Shown piece after piece: positions 27,188-36,352 of a stretch of 64,000 nucleotides of DNA. Within the stretch, counting starts at the first letter, position 1. Each line of letters opens with the position of its first letter. The stretch spans positions 1 through 64,000 of the forward strand of contig USDN01000009.1 of assembly GCA_900553515.1 (NCBI GenBank). The letters run 5' to 3'. The notes below the pieces were generated by a model. That model saw only the letters and a program-made list of their open reading frames with translations. It ran no database searches and was not told the origin of the DNA. This stretch comes from an uncultured Blautia sp. (lineage in GTDB: Bacteria; Bacillota; Clostridia; Lachnospirales; Lachnospiraceae). The position numbers and the translations under genes are program-made.

Positions 27188-27964
27188 TTATTCCCACACC
27201 TTCCATGGCGCGTTTCCTTTCTGCCACAGTTCCTCCAGATAATTCTTTTCGCGAAGCGTATCCATGCACTGCCAGAAACCTTTATGGCGGTATGCGTTCA
27301 GCTGTCCGCTGCGGGCTGCCTCTACAAGAGGCTCCTTCTCAAACACTGTGGAATCTCCCTGGATCAGATCCATGATCTCCGGTTCGAGAACCATAAAACC
27401 GGCATTGATCCAGCCGCCGTCCTCTTTTTTCTTCTCTTTGAAGTTTGTGATAGTCCCGTCCTCGCAGATATCAAGAATGCCAAAACGTCCTCCCGGCTGG
27501 GCAGCTGTAATAGTTGCCATTTTTCCATGGGATCTGTGGTATTCCAGAAGATCCTTTATGTTCACATCTGCTACGCCGTCCCCATAAGTCAGCATAAATG
27601 TGTCTCCGTCCAGATATTCCCTGACTCTTTTGATACGTCCTCCGGTCATGGTATACAGCCCCGTATCCACAAGCGTCACCTTCCATGGCTCCAGAGTGTT
27701 GTTATGGACGATCATCTTGTTTTCCTGAGTAAAGTCAAAGGTAATGTTGCTGTTATGCAGATAATAATCTGCAAACCATTCCTTGATCACATGCTGTTTA
27801 TAACCGCAGCAGATCACAAACTCATTAAATCCATAATGAGAATACATTTTCATAATATGCCATAAAACAGGCTTTTCTCCGATCTCGATCATTGGCTTGG
27901 GCTTCAGATGGCTTTCCTCACTGATCCTCGTTCCAAATCCTCCTGCCAGAATAACAACCTTCAT
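27188..27964 (-). CDS. rfbF: Glucose-1-phosphate cytidylyltransferase
   Basis: This 258-residue nucleotidyltransferase makes CDP-glucose from CTP and glucose 1-phosphate, the entry to CDP-linked dideoxysugars. The signature VILAGGFGTRISEES and KPMIEIGEKPVLWHIMK are at the N-terminus, and YGDGVADVN supplies the metal-binding Asp. The ATG at 27964 is chosen for its proximity to GGAG. No CDP-glucose dehydratase or other sugar genes are adjacent, which is unusual for rfbF. Confidence 0.92.
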   Translation of the reverse strand: MKVVILAGGFGTRISEESHLKPKPMIEIGEKPVLWHIMKMYSHYGFNEFVICCGYKQHVIKEWFADYYLHNSNITFDFTQENKMIVHNNTLEPWKVTLVDTGLYTMTGGRIKRVREYLDGDTFMLTYGDGVADVNIKDLLEYHRSHGKMATITAAQPGGRFGILDICEDGTITNFKEKKKEDGGWINAGFMVLEPEIMDLIQGDSTVFEKEPLVEAARSGQLNAYRHKGFWQCMDTLREKNYLEELWQKGNAPWKVWE

Positions 27965-28206
27965 ATATATTCTCCAATCTTCCTTTATCGTATCCATTGT
28001 TTTGATGTGTAAACTGATTTTTATTTCTTTTTCATTCTAATACAAATACGTCCAAAAGAAAACCCCAAAAGATAAAAAGCCATACAGTCAGCCGGGAAAT
28101 CGTTACTGTTCATGACCTTCACAGTAACGGTAAATCAACTTTTCCCAACCGACCATACGGCTGTTAAAATATCCTGTCAGGATTCTGATCTTCTGACAGA
28201 TTCATT

Positions 28207-29592
28207 TTATCGTATCTTTGCAGCTTTTTTTGCCTGGGTTTCTTCCCAAAGTCTGTCTGCTTCAGGCGCCCACTGCCGGGCATAGGCTGTACACTTTCCG
28301 CACAGATGCTCTGCTGTTTCCGGGGACTGCAGATCTGTGGAATGGGCTCCCGACTCTTTTACCAGCTTCTGGAGAATCTCCGGATTCTCCAGCATCGGGC
28401 AGGGACGAAGCATATTTTCATTAAATGGCTGATTATTATGGTATGCCATGAACAGCGGCTGCTTCAGAATCTCAAGGATTGTATTTTCCCGGATATTTCC
28501 GTTGGAATAATGGATGAACACACAGGGTTCCGCATCTCCATTGGCATTAATATGGAAGTAATTTCTTCCTCCTGCAATGCAGCCCCCGACAAACTCTCCG
28601 TCATTCTGAAAATCCATGGTAAACAGTCCCGGTCCGTGTTCCATGTTTCGGATTTCTCTTACTCTGTCGTGCATATAGACCCTCTGTTCTGCTGTTGGCA
28701 GAAGCTCCAGAGACGCATCGTTTCCAACCGGCATATAATGAAAATACAGAGAATAACGGCAGCCTTTTTCCACCAGCATATTTACAAACTCATCACTTGT
28801 CACACTGTCGATGTTCTGACTGGTGTAGCAGATCGAAGTACCAAAAACAAGGCCATTCTCCTTCAGAAGCTCCATAGCATGCATTACTTTGCCATAAACA
28901 CCCTCTCCACGACGCAGGTCATTCACTTCCAGCTTTCCCTCCAGACTCAGAGCCAGGAACAGGTTTCCTGCTTCCTGCATCTGACGGCAGAGTTCTTCAT
29001 CTACAAGAGTTCCGTTTGTGTAAGCAAGGAATACACAGTCGTTATGTTTTTTGCAGAGTGCGATCACATCTTTTTTGCGTACCATAGGTTCTCCGCCTGT
29101 CAGCATATAGAAATAAACGCCAAGCTCTTTTCCCTGGGTAATGACAGAATCCATTTCCTCAAAGGTAAGATTCAGCTTATTTCCGTATTCTGCCGCCCAG
29201 CATCCTGTACAGTGAAGATTGCAGGCGCTGGTAGGATCCATAAGAATGATCCATGGAATATTGCAGTTATGTACTTTTCGCATTTCACGAATGGTCTTTG
29301 TACCATGATAAAAAGCCTCATATCCCAGATTCACAAGTGTCGTCCTCAGAACATTGGGATGAAGTTCATCCACCATAGAACTAACATATCGGTTCAGCGT
29401 ATATTCCGGATTTAAGGCTGCCCGTCTTAAATATTCCCAGTTGATCCCCAGATTAAAATCATTCATATATTTTTCTGCGGTGTCAAGGATCTTTTCATAA
29501 GCGCCCTGACGGTCTTTATTGATCTGACCGAGTTCATGCTCTATGACTCCTGAAAAAACTTTTCTGCCTGCTGCGTGTGCGATTCTGTTCAT
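28207..29592 (-). CDS. Radical SAM protein with C-terminal cysteine cluster
   Basis: This protein of about 461 residues has the radical SAM motif CNLHCTGCW preceded by IILMDPTSA, then YMLTGGEPMVRK. The C-terminal portion carries further cysteines (GGCIAGGRNYFHINANGDAEPC, RPCPMLEN, HLCGKCTAYA), suggesting an auxiliary iron-sulfur cluster of SPASM-like type. An N-terminal helical domain of about 100 residues precedes the barrel. The start at 29592 follows GGGAGG. No peptide substrate or maturase partner is adjacent, so the reaction is unknown. Confidence 0.85.
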   Translation of the reverse strand: MNRIAHAAGRKVFSGVIEHELGQINKDRQGAYEKILDTAEKYMNDFNLGINWEYLRRAALNPEYTLNRYVSSMVDELHPNVLRTTLVNLGYEAFYHGTKTIREMRKVHNCNIPWIILMDPTSACNLHCTGCWAAEYGNKLNLTFEEMDSVITQGKELGVYFYMLTGGEPMVRKKDVIALCKKHNDCVFLAYTNGTLVDEELCRQMQEAGNLFLALSLEGKLEVNDLRRGEGVYGKVMHAMELLKENGLVFGTSICYTSQNIDSVTSDEFVNMLVEKGCRYSLYFHYMPVGNDASLELLPTAEQRVYMHDRVREIRNMEHGPGLFTMDFQNDGEFVGGCIAGGRNYFHINANGDAEPCVFIHYSNGNIRENTILEILKQPLFMAYHNNQPFNENMLRPCPMLENPEILQKLVKESGAHSTDLQSPETAEHLCGKCTAYARQWAPEADRLWEETQAKKAAKIR

Positions 29593-29727
29593 CTGCAATT
29601 CCTCCCTGTAATGTACGCTTCCAAAACGGTACCTGATTTTGCTTATCAATTGGTATAGCTTTCATTATAGGCGGAAATGTACTTTTTTCCATAAACAAAA
29701 ACTGAACTGTGTTTAGTTTTTTATCAT

Positions 29728-30507
29728 TCAGAGCATTTTGTCTAGTTTCTTCAATTCACTGAAAGGAATCGTTCCTCCAAAAAGATCCAGCGCGCTGCCT
29801 ACGGTAACGTCCAGCAGTCCCTTTCCATAAACATTCAGAAGCCGGATATCCTCCATACTTCCTACACCTCCTGCATAGGTAACAGGTTTTTCTCCATATT
29901 CAGCAAGGATTTCCGCAAGCTCTGTCTCTATACCGGAAGCTTTTCCTTCCACATCTACTGCATGAATAAGAAACTCGTCACAATGGCTTCCAAGCTCCCG
30001 CATTCTTTCCGGCGTTACTTCCACATCTGTAAATTTCTGCCAGCGATCCGTAACAATATAGTATGCACCGTCTCTTTTCCTGCAGCTGAGATCCAGGACA
30101 AGATGTTCTTTCCCTGTCTCTCTTTCTATTTTTTCCAGATTTTCCCAGCACAGACTGCCATCCCGAAACACATAGGAGGTCACAATCACATGGCTTGCCC
30201 CTGCGTCCAGATACTGCTGTGCATTATCCGCGCGTACTCCTCCTCCGATCTGCAATCCTCCGGGAAAAGTTTTCAGCGCCTTTCGAGCCTGTTCTCTGGT
30301 CTCTTCAAAATATGGAGAGCTTTCCGGATTCAGAAGAATCACATGTCCTCCCCCGAGACCCGCTTCTTTGTAAAGAGATGCATAAAATGCAGCATCCTGT
30401 TCCGAAACAAAATTTTCCCGCGCCTGATCTCCGGCATCCTTCAGGCTTCCTCCTACAATCTGCTTCACCTTACCATTATGTATATCAATACATGGGCGAA
30501 ATCGCAT
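29728..30507 (-). CDS. hisA: Eukaryote-type HisA (ProFAR isomerase)
   Basis: This 259-residue TIM-barrel isomerase acts in histidine biosynthesis. The N-terminus RPCIDIHNGKVKQIVGGSLK and the segments LQIGGGVRADNAQQYL, HLVLDLSCRK, FLIHAVDVEGKASGI and VTYAGGVGSMEDI match the yeast HIS6-type enzyme rather than the usual bacterial HisA (which has IPAIDLKDG-like starts). The start at 30507 has GGAGGGG upstream. It stands apart from any his operon here. Whether it replaces or supplements a bacterial-type hisA elsewhere cannot be judged. Confidence 0.85.
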   Translation of the reverse strand: MRFRPCIDIHNGKVKQIVGGSLKDAGDQARENFVSEQDAAFYASLYKEAGLGGGHVILLNPESSPYFEETREQARKALKTFPGGLQIGGGVRADNAQQYLDAGASHVIVTSYVFRDGSLCWENLEKIERETGKEHLVLDLSCRKRDGAYYIVTDRWQKFTDVEVTPERMRELGSHCDEFLIHAVDVEGKASGIETELAEILAEYGEKPVTYAGGVGSMEDIRLLNVYGKGLLDVTVGSALDLFGGTIPFSELKKLDKML

Positions 30508-30788
30508 TATATCCCCTCCTCTTCTGCTTTCCCGCCAGCTGTCTGACGGTACTTTCTCCTGTACAAAACATGCCGCATACGCAGATGGAAAAAGCTTCTG
30601 AAAATCCAGCTTTTTCCTGTATGCAGTATCCGGCAATGCCAACATGATCCTTTTATATTCAGCATCCTTGGTATCCTGTATAAAATTACCGGTATGCTGA
30701 TATCATATTATGATTTTATTTTCTGTGCAACTTTATTTTGTTGTATCAGGTCACAAAAATTTCTCCTGCTGTCTGTTCACAATAGCTT

Positions 30789-31265
30789 TTATCTTCCTTC
30801 TGCCGCATTGTCTACAGCATCTCCCATATCTTTTACTGCATTTCCTACTCCATCTCCCAGATCTTTCACACTGTTGCCAATTTCACCGGAAATGGTATCG
30901 TCGTTTCTGTCAGTATCCTTATTTTCATCCATCATGCCGTCTGCGCTGCCTTCTGTATTGTCTCCGGCAATTGTATTATCATCTGCGGCATTATTTTCGG
31001 AAGCTGTATTGCCATCGGCTGTATTTTCATTGTCATTTGCCGCATTTTCATTTACTGTATCGTTTCCTTCCATATCATTTGCAGTATCTCTGTTGGAATC
31101 CTCCTGTTTTTTGTCTCCCCGATCCGTACTGTCAGAATTCCCCTTATTGTCTGTCATGGTTCCTGATTCGTCTGCATTATTATCTGTGTTTTCTCCGCAG
31201 GCTGTAAACGCCCCCAGGGCAAGCACCAGCATCATACCTGTCATAATCTTTTTTAAATTTTTCAT
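30789..31265 (-). CDS. Asn/Asp-rich lipoprotein
   Basis: This protein of about 158 residues has a lipoprotein signal (MMLVLALGAFTAC, Cys as lipid site). It is followed by a low-complexity tract rich in N, D, T and E (residues 25-120) and a short C-terminal helix (NSVKDLGDGVGNAVKDMGDA). The extended acidic tract is expected to be disordered outside the cell. The start follows AAGGAG. No homologous functional domain was recognised. Confidence 0.75.
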   Translation of the reverse strand: MKNLKKIMTGMMLVLALGAFTACGENTDNNADESGTMTDNKGNSDSTDRGDKKQEDSNRDTANDMEGNDTVNENAANDNENTADGNTASENNAADDNTIAGDNTEGSADGMMDENKDTDRNDDTISGEIGNSVKDLGDGVGNAVKDMGDAVDNAAEGR

Positions 31266-31517
31266 ACTGATCCGTCTCCTTTTCTTGGATTTTATTCTGA
31301 TACAGATAATATGTGCAGTTTGCAAAATAATATCAAAGGAATTTTTTTCCAAAAAATTGTGTTTGTGGATATGGGACGGAATATAATTTTGTGTCTGTAA
31401 GTAGCAGCGTTGATGTACAGGAGTCAGAGAAATCTTCCACAGAAGCTGGTTCGCGATTTGGAACGTTCTATGTTTCTGCTTCTTTGCAAAAAACGTCCCC
31501 CTCAAACATGCCTGATA

Positions 31518-32309
31518 TTAGATATGTAAATCTTTTTTGCAAAATATCATAATTCCGATCATATAAAGCCCCACTGCGCCGATTCCCAATACAGCAGCGC
31601 CAATAATTGCACTGTTTTCACCGGATATCATTCCGTACGCATCAAAAAGAGTAAAGAAAGTTAAATATTTTGCTGCCTCTGCCTTTTCGCCCACATTAGC
31701 AAGCATCTGAAGCACATACATAAGCGCCGGAATCCCTGCTCCGAAAGCAACGCTGTATTTCGTATCCGAAAAAATGCAGGATGCAAGAAAACAAATACTG
31801 CCGATAAACAAATGCAGACACAAGAGAGCGGCATTTAATTTCAACAGTTCCGATATTACAAGTTCATTGGGAAAACCAATCTCAGCAATTACGATTTCCA
31901 GTCCGGTTGTATAAATGACAAGAAACAGTATTCCGCTGATCAGAACGAATGCCTGCGTTGCTGCAACAGTTCTTCGTTTTACCGGCGCAGCAAGCAAGCT
32001 AACCATGGAGCCCTTATCTGTATACCTGGCGATCAGTCCATTTCCGCGTAAAATACAGAACACCATAGGAAAAATTAATAATATAAATCCATAAAGGTAG
32101 GAAATCATAAAACCGATCAGGCTTGTGGAACCTGCAGTCATTCCAACTGATGCCATTATTTCCGGCATTATCGCATAAAAACTGTCCAATGTTTTCATCA
32201 TCTCCGGATCATACATGCTGATGATAACAGAAACATACATAGATATGACAGCAGCAAATATAACAAGCATTTTCAGGCTGCCTTTCATCTCTCGTTTATA
32301 CAGAGCCAT
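31518..32309 (-). CDS. ABC-2 type permease
   Basis: This protein of about 263 residues has six predicted membrane helices (MLVIFAAVISMYVSVIIS, LIGFMISYLYGFILLIF, GAAVLGIGAVGLYMIGIM). The ATG at 32309 begins one base after the stop of the ATPase gene, showing translational coupling. With the ATPase it forms an exporter of YhcH/NatAB-like type. The substrate is unknown. Confidence 0.85.
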   Translation of the reverse strand: MALYKREMKGSLKMLVIFAAVISMYVSVIISMYDPEMMKTLDSFYAIMPEIMASVGMTAGSTSLIGFMISYLYGFILLIFPMVFCILRGNGLIARYTDKGSMVSLLAAPVKRRTVAATQAFVLISGILFLVIYTTGLEIVIAEIGFPNELVISELLKLNAALLCLHLFIGSICFLASCIFSDTKYSVAFGAGIPALMYVLQMLANVGEKAEAAKYLTFFTLFDAYGMISGENSAIIGAAVLGIGAVGLYMIGIMIFCKKDLHI

Positions 32310-32310
32310 A

Positions 32311-33129
32311 TTAAGCAATTGGAGCACCTCCGTAATAATCCATAAAAATTGTTTCAAGACTTTGCTTCGCAGATACCGTAACATTACTTCCGTCACATAT
32401 TCCTTTAAAATCTCTCGCAAAATCTTCCGCAAGTTCCGGAGAATCCAAATGTACCGTATAGGTACGCATATGACGTTCTCTTAATTTTTCAACCAGATCA
32501 ACCGCAGCCAGCTTTCCGTCCCGGATCATACCGATACGGTCGCAGGTACGTTCTACTTCCTCAAACATATGGCTTGATAAAAGAATCGTTTTTCCTTTCC
32601 TTTTTTCTTCTGCAATCAGTTCGATAAAACGATTCTGCATCAGTGGGTCAAGCCCGCTTGTGGGTTCATCTAAAATCAATATATCCGGATTATGCATAAA
32701 TGCTGAAACAATTCCCAGTTTCTGTTTCATTCCCTTACTCATTTTTTTGATTTTGCCCTTTGGATCTAATTCAAATCGATCAAGCATTTCCTGGGTTCGA
32801 TTATCCTTTTCGATGTTTCGGTAGTCTGATATAAATTTCAGAAATTCCTTTCCCGTCATATTATCAAAAAAACTGATTTCCCCGGGAATATATCCTACTC
32901 TTTTTTGGATCATTTCACGATCTTTCCAGCAGTCCAGTCCATGAATCTGGCAGTTTCCCTCCTTTGCTTTAATAAATCCCATCAAATGACGGATTGTTGT
33001 TGTTTTTCCTGCTCCGTTTGGACCTAAAAAACCAAAAGCTTCACCTTTTTCTACCTGAATAGACACATGAAATATTCCTCTGCCCGAACCATAATCTCTG
33101 GTCAGATTCCGTATATTTATTTCACTCAT
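32311..33129 (-). CDS. ABC transporter ATP-binding protein
   Basis: This 272-residue ATPase has Walker A GPNGAGKTTTIRHLMG at about 36-51, signature KMSKGMKQKLGIV, Walker B ILILDEPTSGLDP, and LLSSHMFEEVERT as H-loop. The short C-terminal extension is typical of drug or Na+ efflux NatA-like ATPases. It is the upstream partner of the permease, 15 bases downstream of the GrpB gene. Confidence 0.92.
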   Translation of the reverse strand: MSEINIRNLTRDYGSGRGIFHVSIQVEKGEAFGFLGPNGAGKTTTIRHLMGFIKAKEGNCQIHGLDCWKDREMIQKRVGYIPGEISFFDNMTGKEFLKFISDYRNIEKDNRTQEMLDRFELDPKGKIKKMSKGMKQKLGIVSAFMHNPDILILDEPTSGLDPLMQNRFIELIAEEKRKGKTILLSSHMFEEVERTCDRIGMIRDGKLAAVDLVEKLRERHMRTYTVHLDSPELAEDFARDFKGICDGSNVTVSAKQSLETIFMDYYGGAPIA

Positions 33130-33143
33130 TGAAATTTTTCTCC

Positions 33144-33722
33144 TTATATGAATCCCTGGCTGTCATATCGGTTTCTGTATAAAATTTTTGCCTGTTTCGT
33201 ATATTTTCTAATAAATTCTGTTTTCGCGTTTGTATATCCATCTCTGTCATGCTCATAATCCTTCCACAGTTTCAGCTTTAATTTTTCATATTCTCTGGCG
33301 GCATCAGGATGTTCAATCAGGTAATCGCGAAAATACAGTTCATTATTATCACCATAATACCTTAAATGTAAATGAAAGACCCTGTCAGCAAATCCTTTCT
33401 CCGTATATCCTTTGTTAAAAGAAATCCCTTCTTCTCTTTGTGCCATACAAATATAACCGTCATTTATGATTCGCTCTTTATAATCAGATAAGCTGCTCCT
33501 CTTTGGGACTTCCACAAGAATGTCAATAATTGGTTTTGCCCAGACAGCCGGAATTGCAGTGCTTCCTATATGGCTTATTCTTTCAATTTGCGGAAGATTT
33601 TCTTCCAGCAGATTCTTTTCTTCAAGATACCATTCTTTCCAATGCTCCTGGTGTTCCGTCAGAAAAATGGGGAACAACTGCCACAGTTCTTCTAAACTCA
33701 TTTCAGATAATTTCTTTCCCAT
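33144..33722 (-). CDS. GrpB-family nucleotidyltransferase-like protein
   Basis: This protein of about 192 residues belongs to UPF0157/GrpB, with the nucleotidyltransferase-fold signature RISHIGSTAIPAVWAKPIID followed by ILVEV (metal-binding Asp and Glu). The middle RVFHLHLRYYG and NELYFRDYLIEHPDAAREY are typical. The start at 33722 follows AAGGA. The family is fused to dephospho-CoA kinase in some bacteria, but its own activity is not established. Confidence 0.85.
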   Translation of the reverse strand: MGKKLSEMSLEELWQLFPIFLTEHQEHWKEWYLEEKNLLEENLPQIERISHIGSTAIPAVWAKPIIDILVEVPKRSSLSDYKERIINDGYICMAQREEGISFNKGYTEKGFADRVFHLHLRYYGDNNELYFRDYLIEHPDAAREYEKLKLKLWKDYEHDRDGYTNAKTEFIRKYTKQAKILYRNRYDSQGFI

Positions 33723-34042
33723 TATTTTTCCTTTAAATTCTGTTTGTAGTGGTGGGGCAGGCGAATTTCTATTTGGCTGGTATCCACTTTCAGATGCAGA
33801 AAGAAAAAGGCAGATCATAGTGCCTTGCGAGGCTTCCGTTGGTAAGCCTGTGTTAGCTGCTGCCACCGGGCACGCTGTCTGAGCTGTCAGGCGAGTTCGT
33901 GCGAATGGCAGCAAATCAGCGCACAGGTTTACCAGGAAACACAGCACAGCACATGATCTGCCTTTTTTTTATATACATCGTCTGTGGGTAACAGGAAATA
34001 AAAATTCACCCCACTCCCACAAACAGAAATTTTGGTATCCTT
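33723..34042. other. Intergenic region containing a nested inverted repeat
   Basis: This 320-base gap between grpB and dapB holds no supportable coding sequence. Most of it is the 154-bp nested inverted repeat described at 33809-33962. The rest is AT-rich with T-runs on both sides. Confidence 0.7.
33809..33962. repeat. Nested inverted repeat, 154 bp, flanked by T-runs
   Basis: Outer arms GGCAGATCAT (33809) and ATGATCTGCC (ending 33962) enclose GGTAAGCCTGTG (33841)/CACAGGTTTACC (33922). Inside are TTAGCTGCTGCCA/TGGCAGCAAATCA and an inner GCACG/CGTGC. Both ends run into oligo-T on their outgoing strands (CTTTTTTTT rightward, CTTTTTCTTTC leftward). It may be a structured RNA, a bidirectional terminator or a MITE-like palindrome. 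Confidence 0.75.
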
Positions 34043-34804
34043 TTATTTTGCTTCAATCACATCTGCCATATCGTACTTTCCCGCTGGCTTCCCTGCAAGA
34101 AATTTGGCAGCTTCTACAGCGCCCTTTCCAAATACGGCCTTGGAATAAGCAGTATGCTTAAACTCGATCACCTCATCCGGACCTGCAAAGATCACCTCAT
34201 GATCTCCTACAATCGTTCCGCCTCTGACAGCAGAAATCCCAATCTCCTTATGTGAACGCATCTCTCTTTTCTGACTGCGGTCAAACACATAGTTATATTC
34301 GTTTCCCATTGCCTCATTGAGACTGTCTGCAAGAGCAAGGGCAGTACCGCTTGGCGCATCCAGCTTCAGACGGTGATGACGCTCCACGATCTCCATATCG
34401 AATCCTGCTGCTGCAAGAACTTTCGCCGCCTCCTGGATCAGCTTCAGAAGTGTGTTGATACCCAGAGACATGTTTGCCGATTTCAGGACTGCAGTTTTCT
34501 TCGCAGTTTCTTCAACCTTTGCAAGCTGTTCTTCACTTAAGCCCGTAGTACAGAGAACAACCGGAAGCTTTCTTTCTGCACAGTAATCCAGAAGCGCATC
34601 TACTGCTTTTGCAGAAGAAAAATCAATCACTACATCAATATCCTCCTGGCATGCAGAAAGCTCTGTATATACAGGATAGGAAGTATTTCCTCTGTCTGCG
34701 ATATCTACTCCGGCTACGATCTGTGCCTCAGGATCTTTCTCCACAAGACCGGAGATCACCTGTCCCATATGTCCACAGCAGCCGTGCATCATAATCTTTA
34801 TCAT
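34043..34804 (-). CDS. dapB: 4-hydroxy-tetrahydrodipicolinate reductase
   Basis: This 253-residue NAD(P)H-dependent enzyme acts in lysine and diaminopimelate synthesis. The Rossmann motif HGCCGHMGQVISG at the N-terminus is followed by the catalytic EIVERHHRLKLDAPSGTAL (His and Lys) near 145. The start at 34804 follows GAGGAGG; that ribosome binding site lies in one copy of a 19-bp direct repeat. It is downstream of dapA on the same strand, 73 bases away. Confidence 0.96.
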   Translation of the reverse strand: MIKIMMHGCCGHMGQVISGLVEKDPEAQIVAGVDIADRGNTSYPVYTELSACQEDIDVVIDFSSAKAVDALLDYCAERKLPVVLCTTGLSEEQLAKVEETAKKTAVLKSANMSLGINTLLKLIQEAAKVLAAAGFDMEIVERHHRLKLDAPSGTALALADSLNEAMGNEYNYVFDRSQKREMRSHKEIGISAVRGGTIVGDHEVIFAGPDEVIEFKHTAYSKAVFGKGAVEAAKFLAGKPAGKYDMADVIEAK

Positions 34805-34806
34805 AA

Positions 34807-34875
34807 TTTCCTCCTCATTGTGCGTGTTTTTGCACATCCAGGTACACTCTCGAGTGTTTCCTCCTCATTGTGCGT
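34807..34875 (-). repeat. 19-bp direct repeat carrying the dapB ribosome binding site
   Basis: TTTCCTCCTCATTGTGCGT occurs at 34807-34825 and again at 34857-34875 (plus-strand reading), a 50-bp offset. The dapB-proximal copy supplies its Shine-Dalgarno; the other abuts the dapA stop. A small palindrome (CACTCTCGAGTG) lies between. Confidence 0.9.
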
Positions 34876-34877
34876 AT

Positions 34878-35771
34878 TTATGCCAGCTTCAGACCGTAAT
34901 CCACCATTGCTTTCCTGAGGATTTCTTTATTGCTCTCTTCCATTTCACAAAGAGGCATACGAAGAGGTCCCACTTCCATTCCCATCATATTCATAGCGGT
35001 TTTTACCGGGATAGGATTCACTTCACAGAACAGGGCATTCACAAGAGGAATGGCTTCAATCTGGAGTTTTGCAGCTTCCTTGATATCACCCTCCAGGAAT
35101 TTCATTACCATATCATGTGTCTGCTTAGGCGCAACATTGGAAAGAACTGAGATCACTCCAAGTCCGCCAAGGGACAGCACTGGAAGAACCTGATCATCAT
35201 TTCCGGAATAAAGTTCCAGCTTCTCTCCTGCAAGAGATACTGTCTTGGCAATCTGAGAAAGATCACCGCTGGCAGCTTTGATTCCAACGATATTTTTAAC
35301 ATTTTTTACAAGTGCAGCCACAGTTGCCGGCTGAAGATTACAGCCTGTACGGCTTGGTACGTTATACATGATGATCGGTGTTTCCGGAACAGCTTCTGCA
35401 ATAGCTGTATAATGTGCGATCAAACCTTTCTGAGTAGCCTTATTATAATAAGGAGTCACGATCAGAAGTGCATCTGCTCCATAAGAAGCAGCTTCTTTTG
35501 ACAGCATGATCGCTGTTTCTGTACAATTAGAACCTGTACCAGCAATTACAGGAACACGTTTTGCCACCTTATCAATAGTAAACTTGATGGTTTTCAGGTG
35601 TTCTCCATGTGTCATAGTAGATGACTCCCCTGTAGTTCCGCAGATGATAATGGCATCTGTACTGTTAGCGATCTGATACTCCAGAATCTCCTCCAGTTTA
35701 TCATAATTTACACTTCCGTCTTCATGCATAGGTGTAATGATCGCAACACCTGCTCCCTTAAAAATTGCCAT
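34878..35771 (-). CDS. dapA: 4-hydroxy-tetrahydrodipicolinate synthase
   Basis: This 297-residue class I aldolase condenses pyruvate with aspartate semialdehyde. Visible are CGTTGESSTMTHGEH (Thr-Thr of the proton relay), IIMYNVPSRTGC (Tyr) and KNIVGIKAASGD (Schiff-base Lys). The start at 35771 follows AAAGGAGG. It is encoded before dapB, and 56 bases after cobO on the same strand. Confidence 0.96.
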   Translation of the reverse strand: MAIFKGAGVAIITPMHEDGSVNYDKLEEILEYQIANSTDAIIICGTTGESSTMTHGEHLKTIKFTIDKVAKRVPVIAGTGSNCTETAIMLSKEAASYGADALLIVTPYYNKATQKGLIAHYTAIAEAVPETPIIMYNVPSRTGCNLQPATVAALVKNVKNIVGIKAASGDLSQIAKTVSLAGEKLELYSGNDDQVLPVLSLGGLGVISVLSNVAPKQTHDMVMKFLEGDIKEAAKLQIEAIPLVNALFCEVNPIPVKTAMNMMGMEVGPLRMPLCEMEESNKEILRKAMVDYGLKLA

Positions 35772-35827
35772 ATCAGTTCCTCCTTTATCCTTCTGTACTA
35801 TATTATGCAAATAACAGCTCTGCCGAC

Positions 35828-36352
35828 TTATGCCTCAGGCTGTATTTCAGAATCATTTTTTTCAACCGTATCTTCTGTAAGTCTTATTACTGTATCTACA
35901 TACGGTCTCAGTCCTTCCGGCAGATTCGTACCGGTCATAACAATCTGCATACTCCGGTCTCTCTGCCTGAGGATCTCTGCAACTGTATCCGCTGAAACGA
36001 TTCCCTGCTCTATTACTCCCAGTATTTCATCCAGAAGCAGAAAATCACATTCCTGCGTAACAATTACTTTTCTTGCAAAATTTAATCCATTAAGAATATT
36101 AGCCCGCTCTTCTTCTTTCTCCTCATCGGTAAGATCATCGTAGCAGCAGTCCTGTTTTTCAAAACGGAAAATCTTGATGTCCAGATCATCCAGCTGTTCT
36201 AAAAAATCAACTGAACGCCGTTCCCTGCCTTTCAGAAACTGGATGATAATAACGCTTTTTCCCTCAGCAGCTGCGCGAAGGCTCTGTCCAAGTCCTAATG
36301 TAGTCTTTCCCTTCGCACTTCCGCAGTATGCTTCTATTAATTCTTTTTCCAT
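35828..36352 (-). CDS. cobO: Cob(I)alamin adenosyltransferase, CobO/BtuR type
   Basis: This 174-residue protein has the P-loop variant YCGSAKGKTTLGLG (the family usually reads GNGKGKT) and ECDFLLLDEILGVIEQG as Walker B. It makes adenosylcobalamin from reduced corrinoid and ATP. No cobalamin riboswitch was recognised in the 249 bases upstream. It is not in a cobalamin operon here, which suggests salvage. Confidence 0.85.
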   Translation of the reverse strand: MEKELIEAYCGSAKGKTTLGLGQSLRAAAEGKSVIIIQFLKGRERRSVDFLEQLDDLDIKIFRFEKQDCCYDDLTDEEKEEERANILNGLNFARKVIVTQECDFLLLDEILGVIEQGIVSADTVAEILRQRDRSMQIVMTGTNLPEGLRPYVDTVIRLTEDTVEKNDSEIQPEA

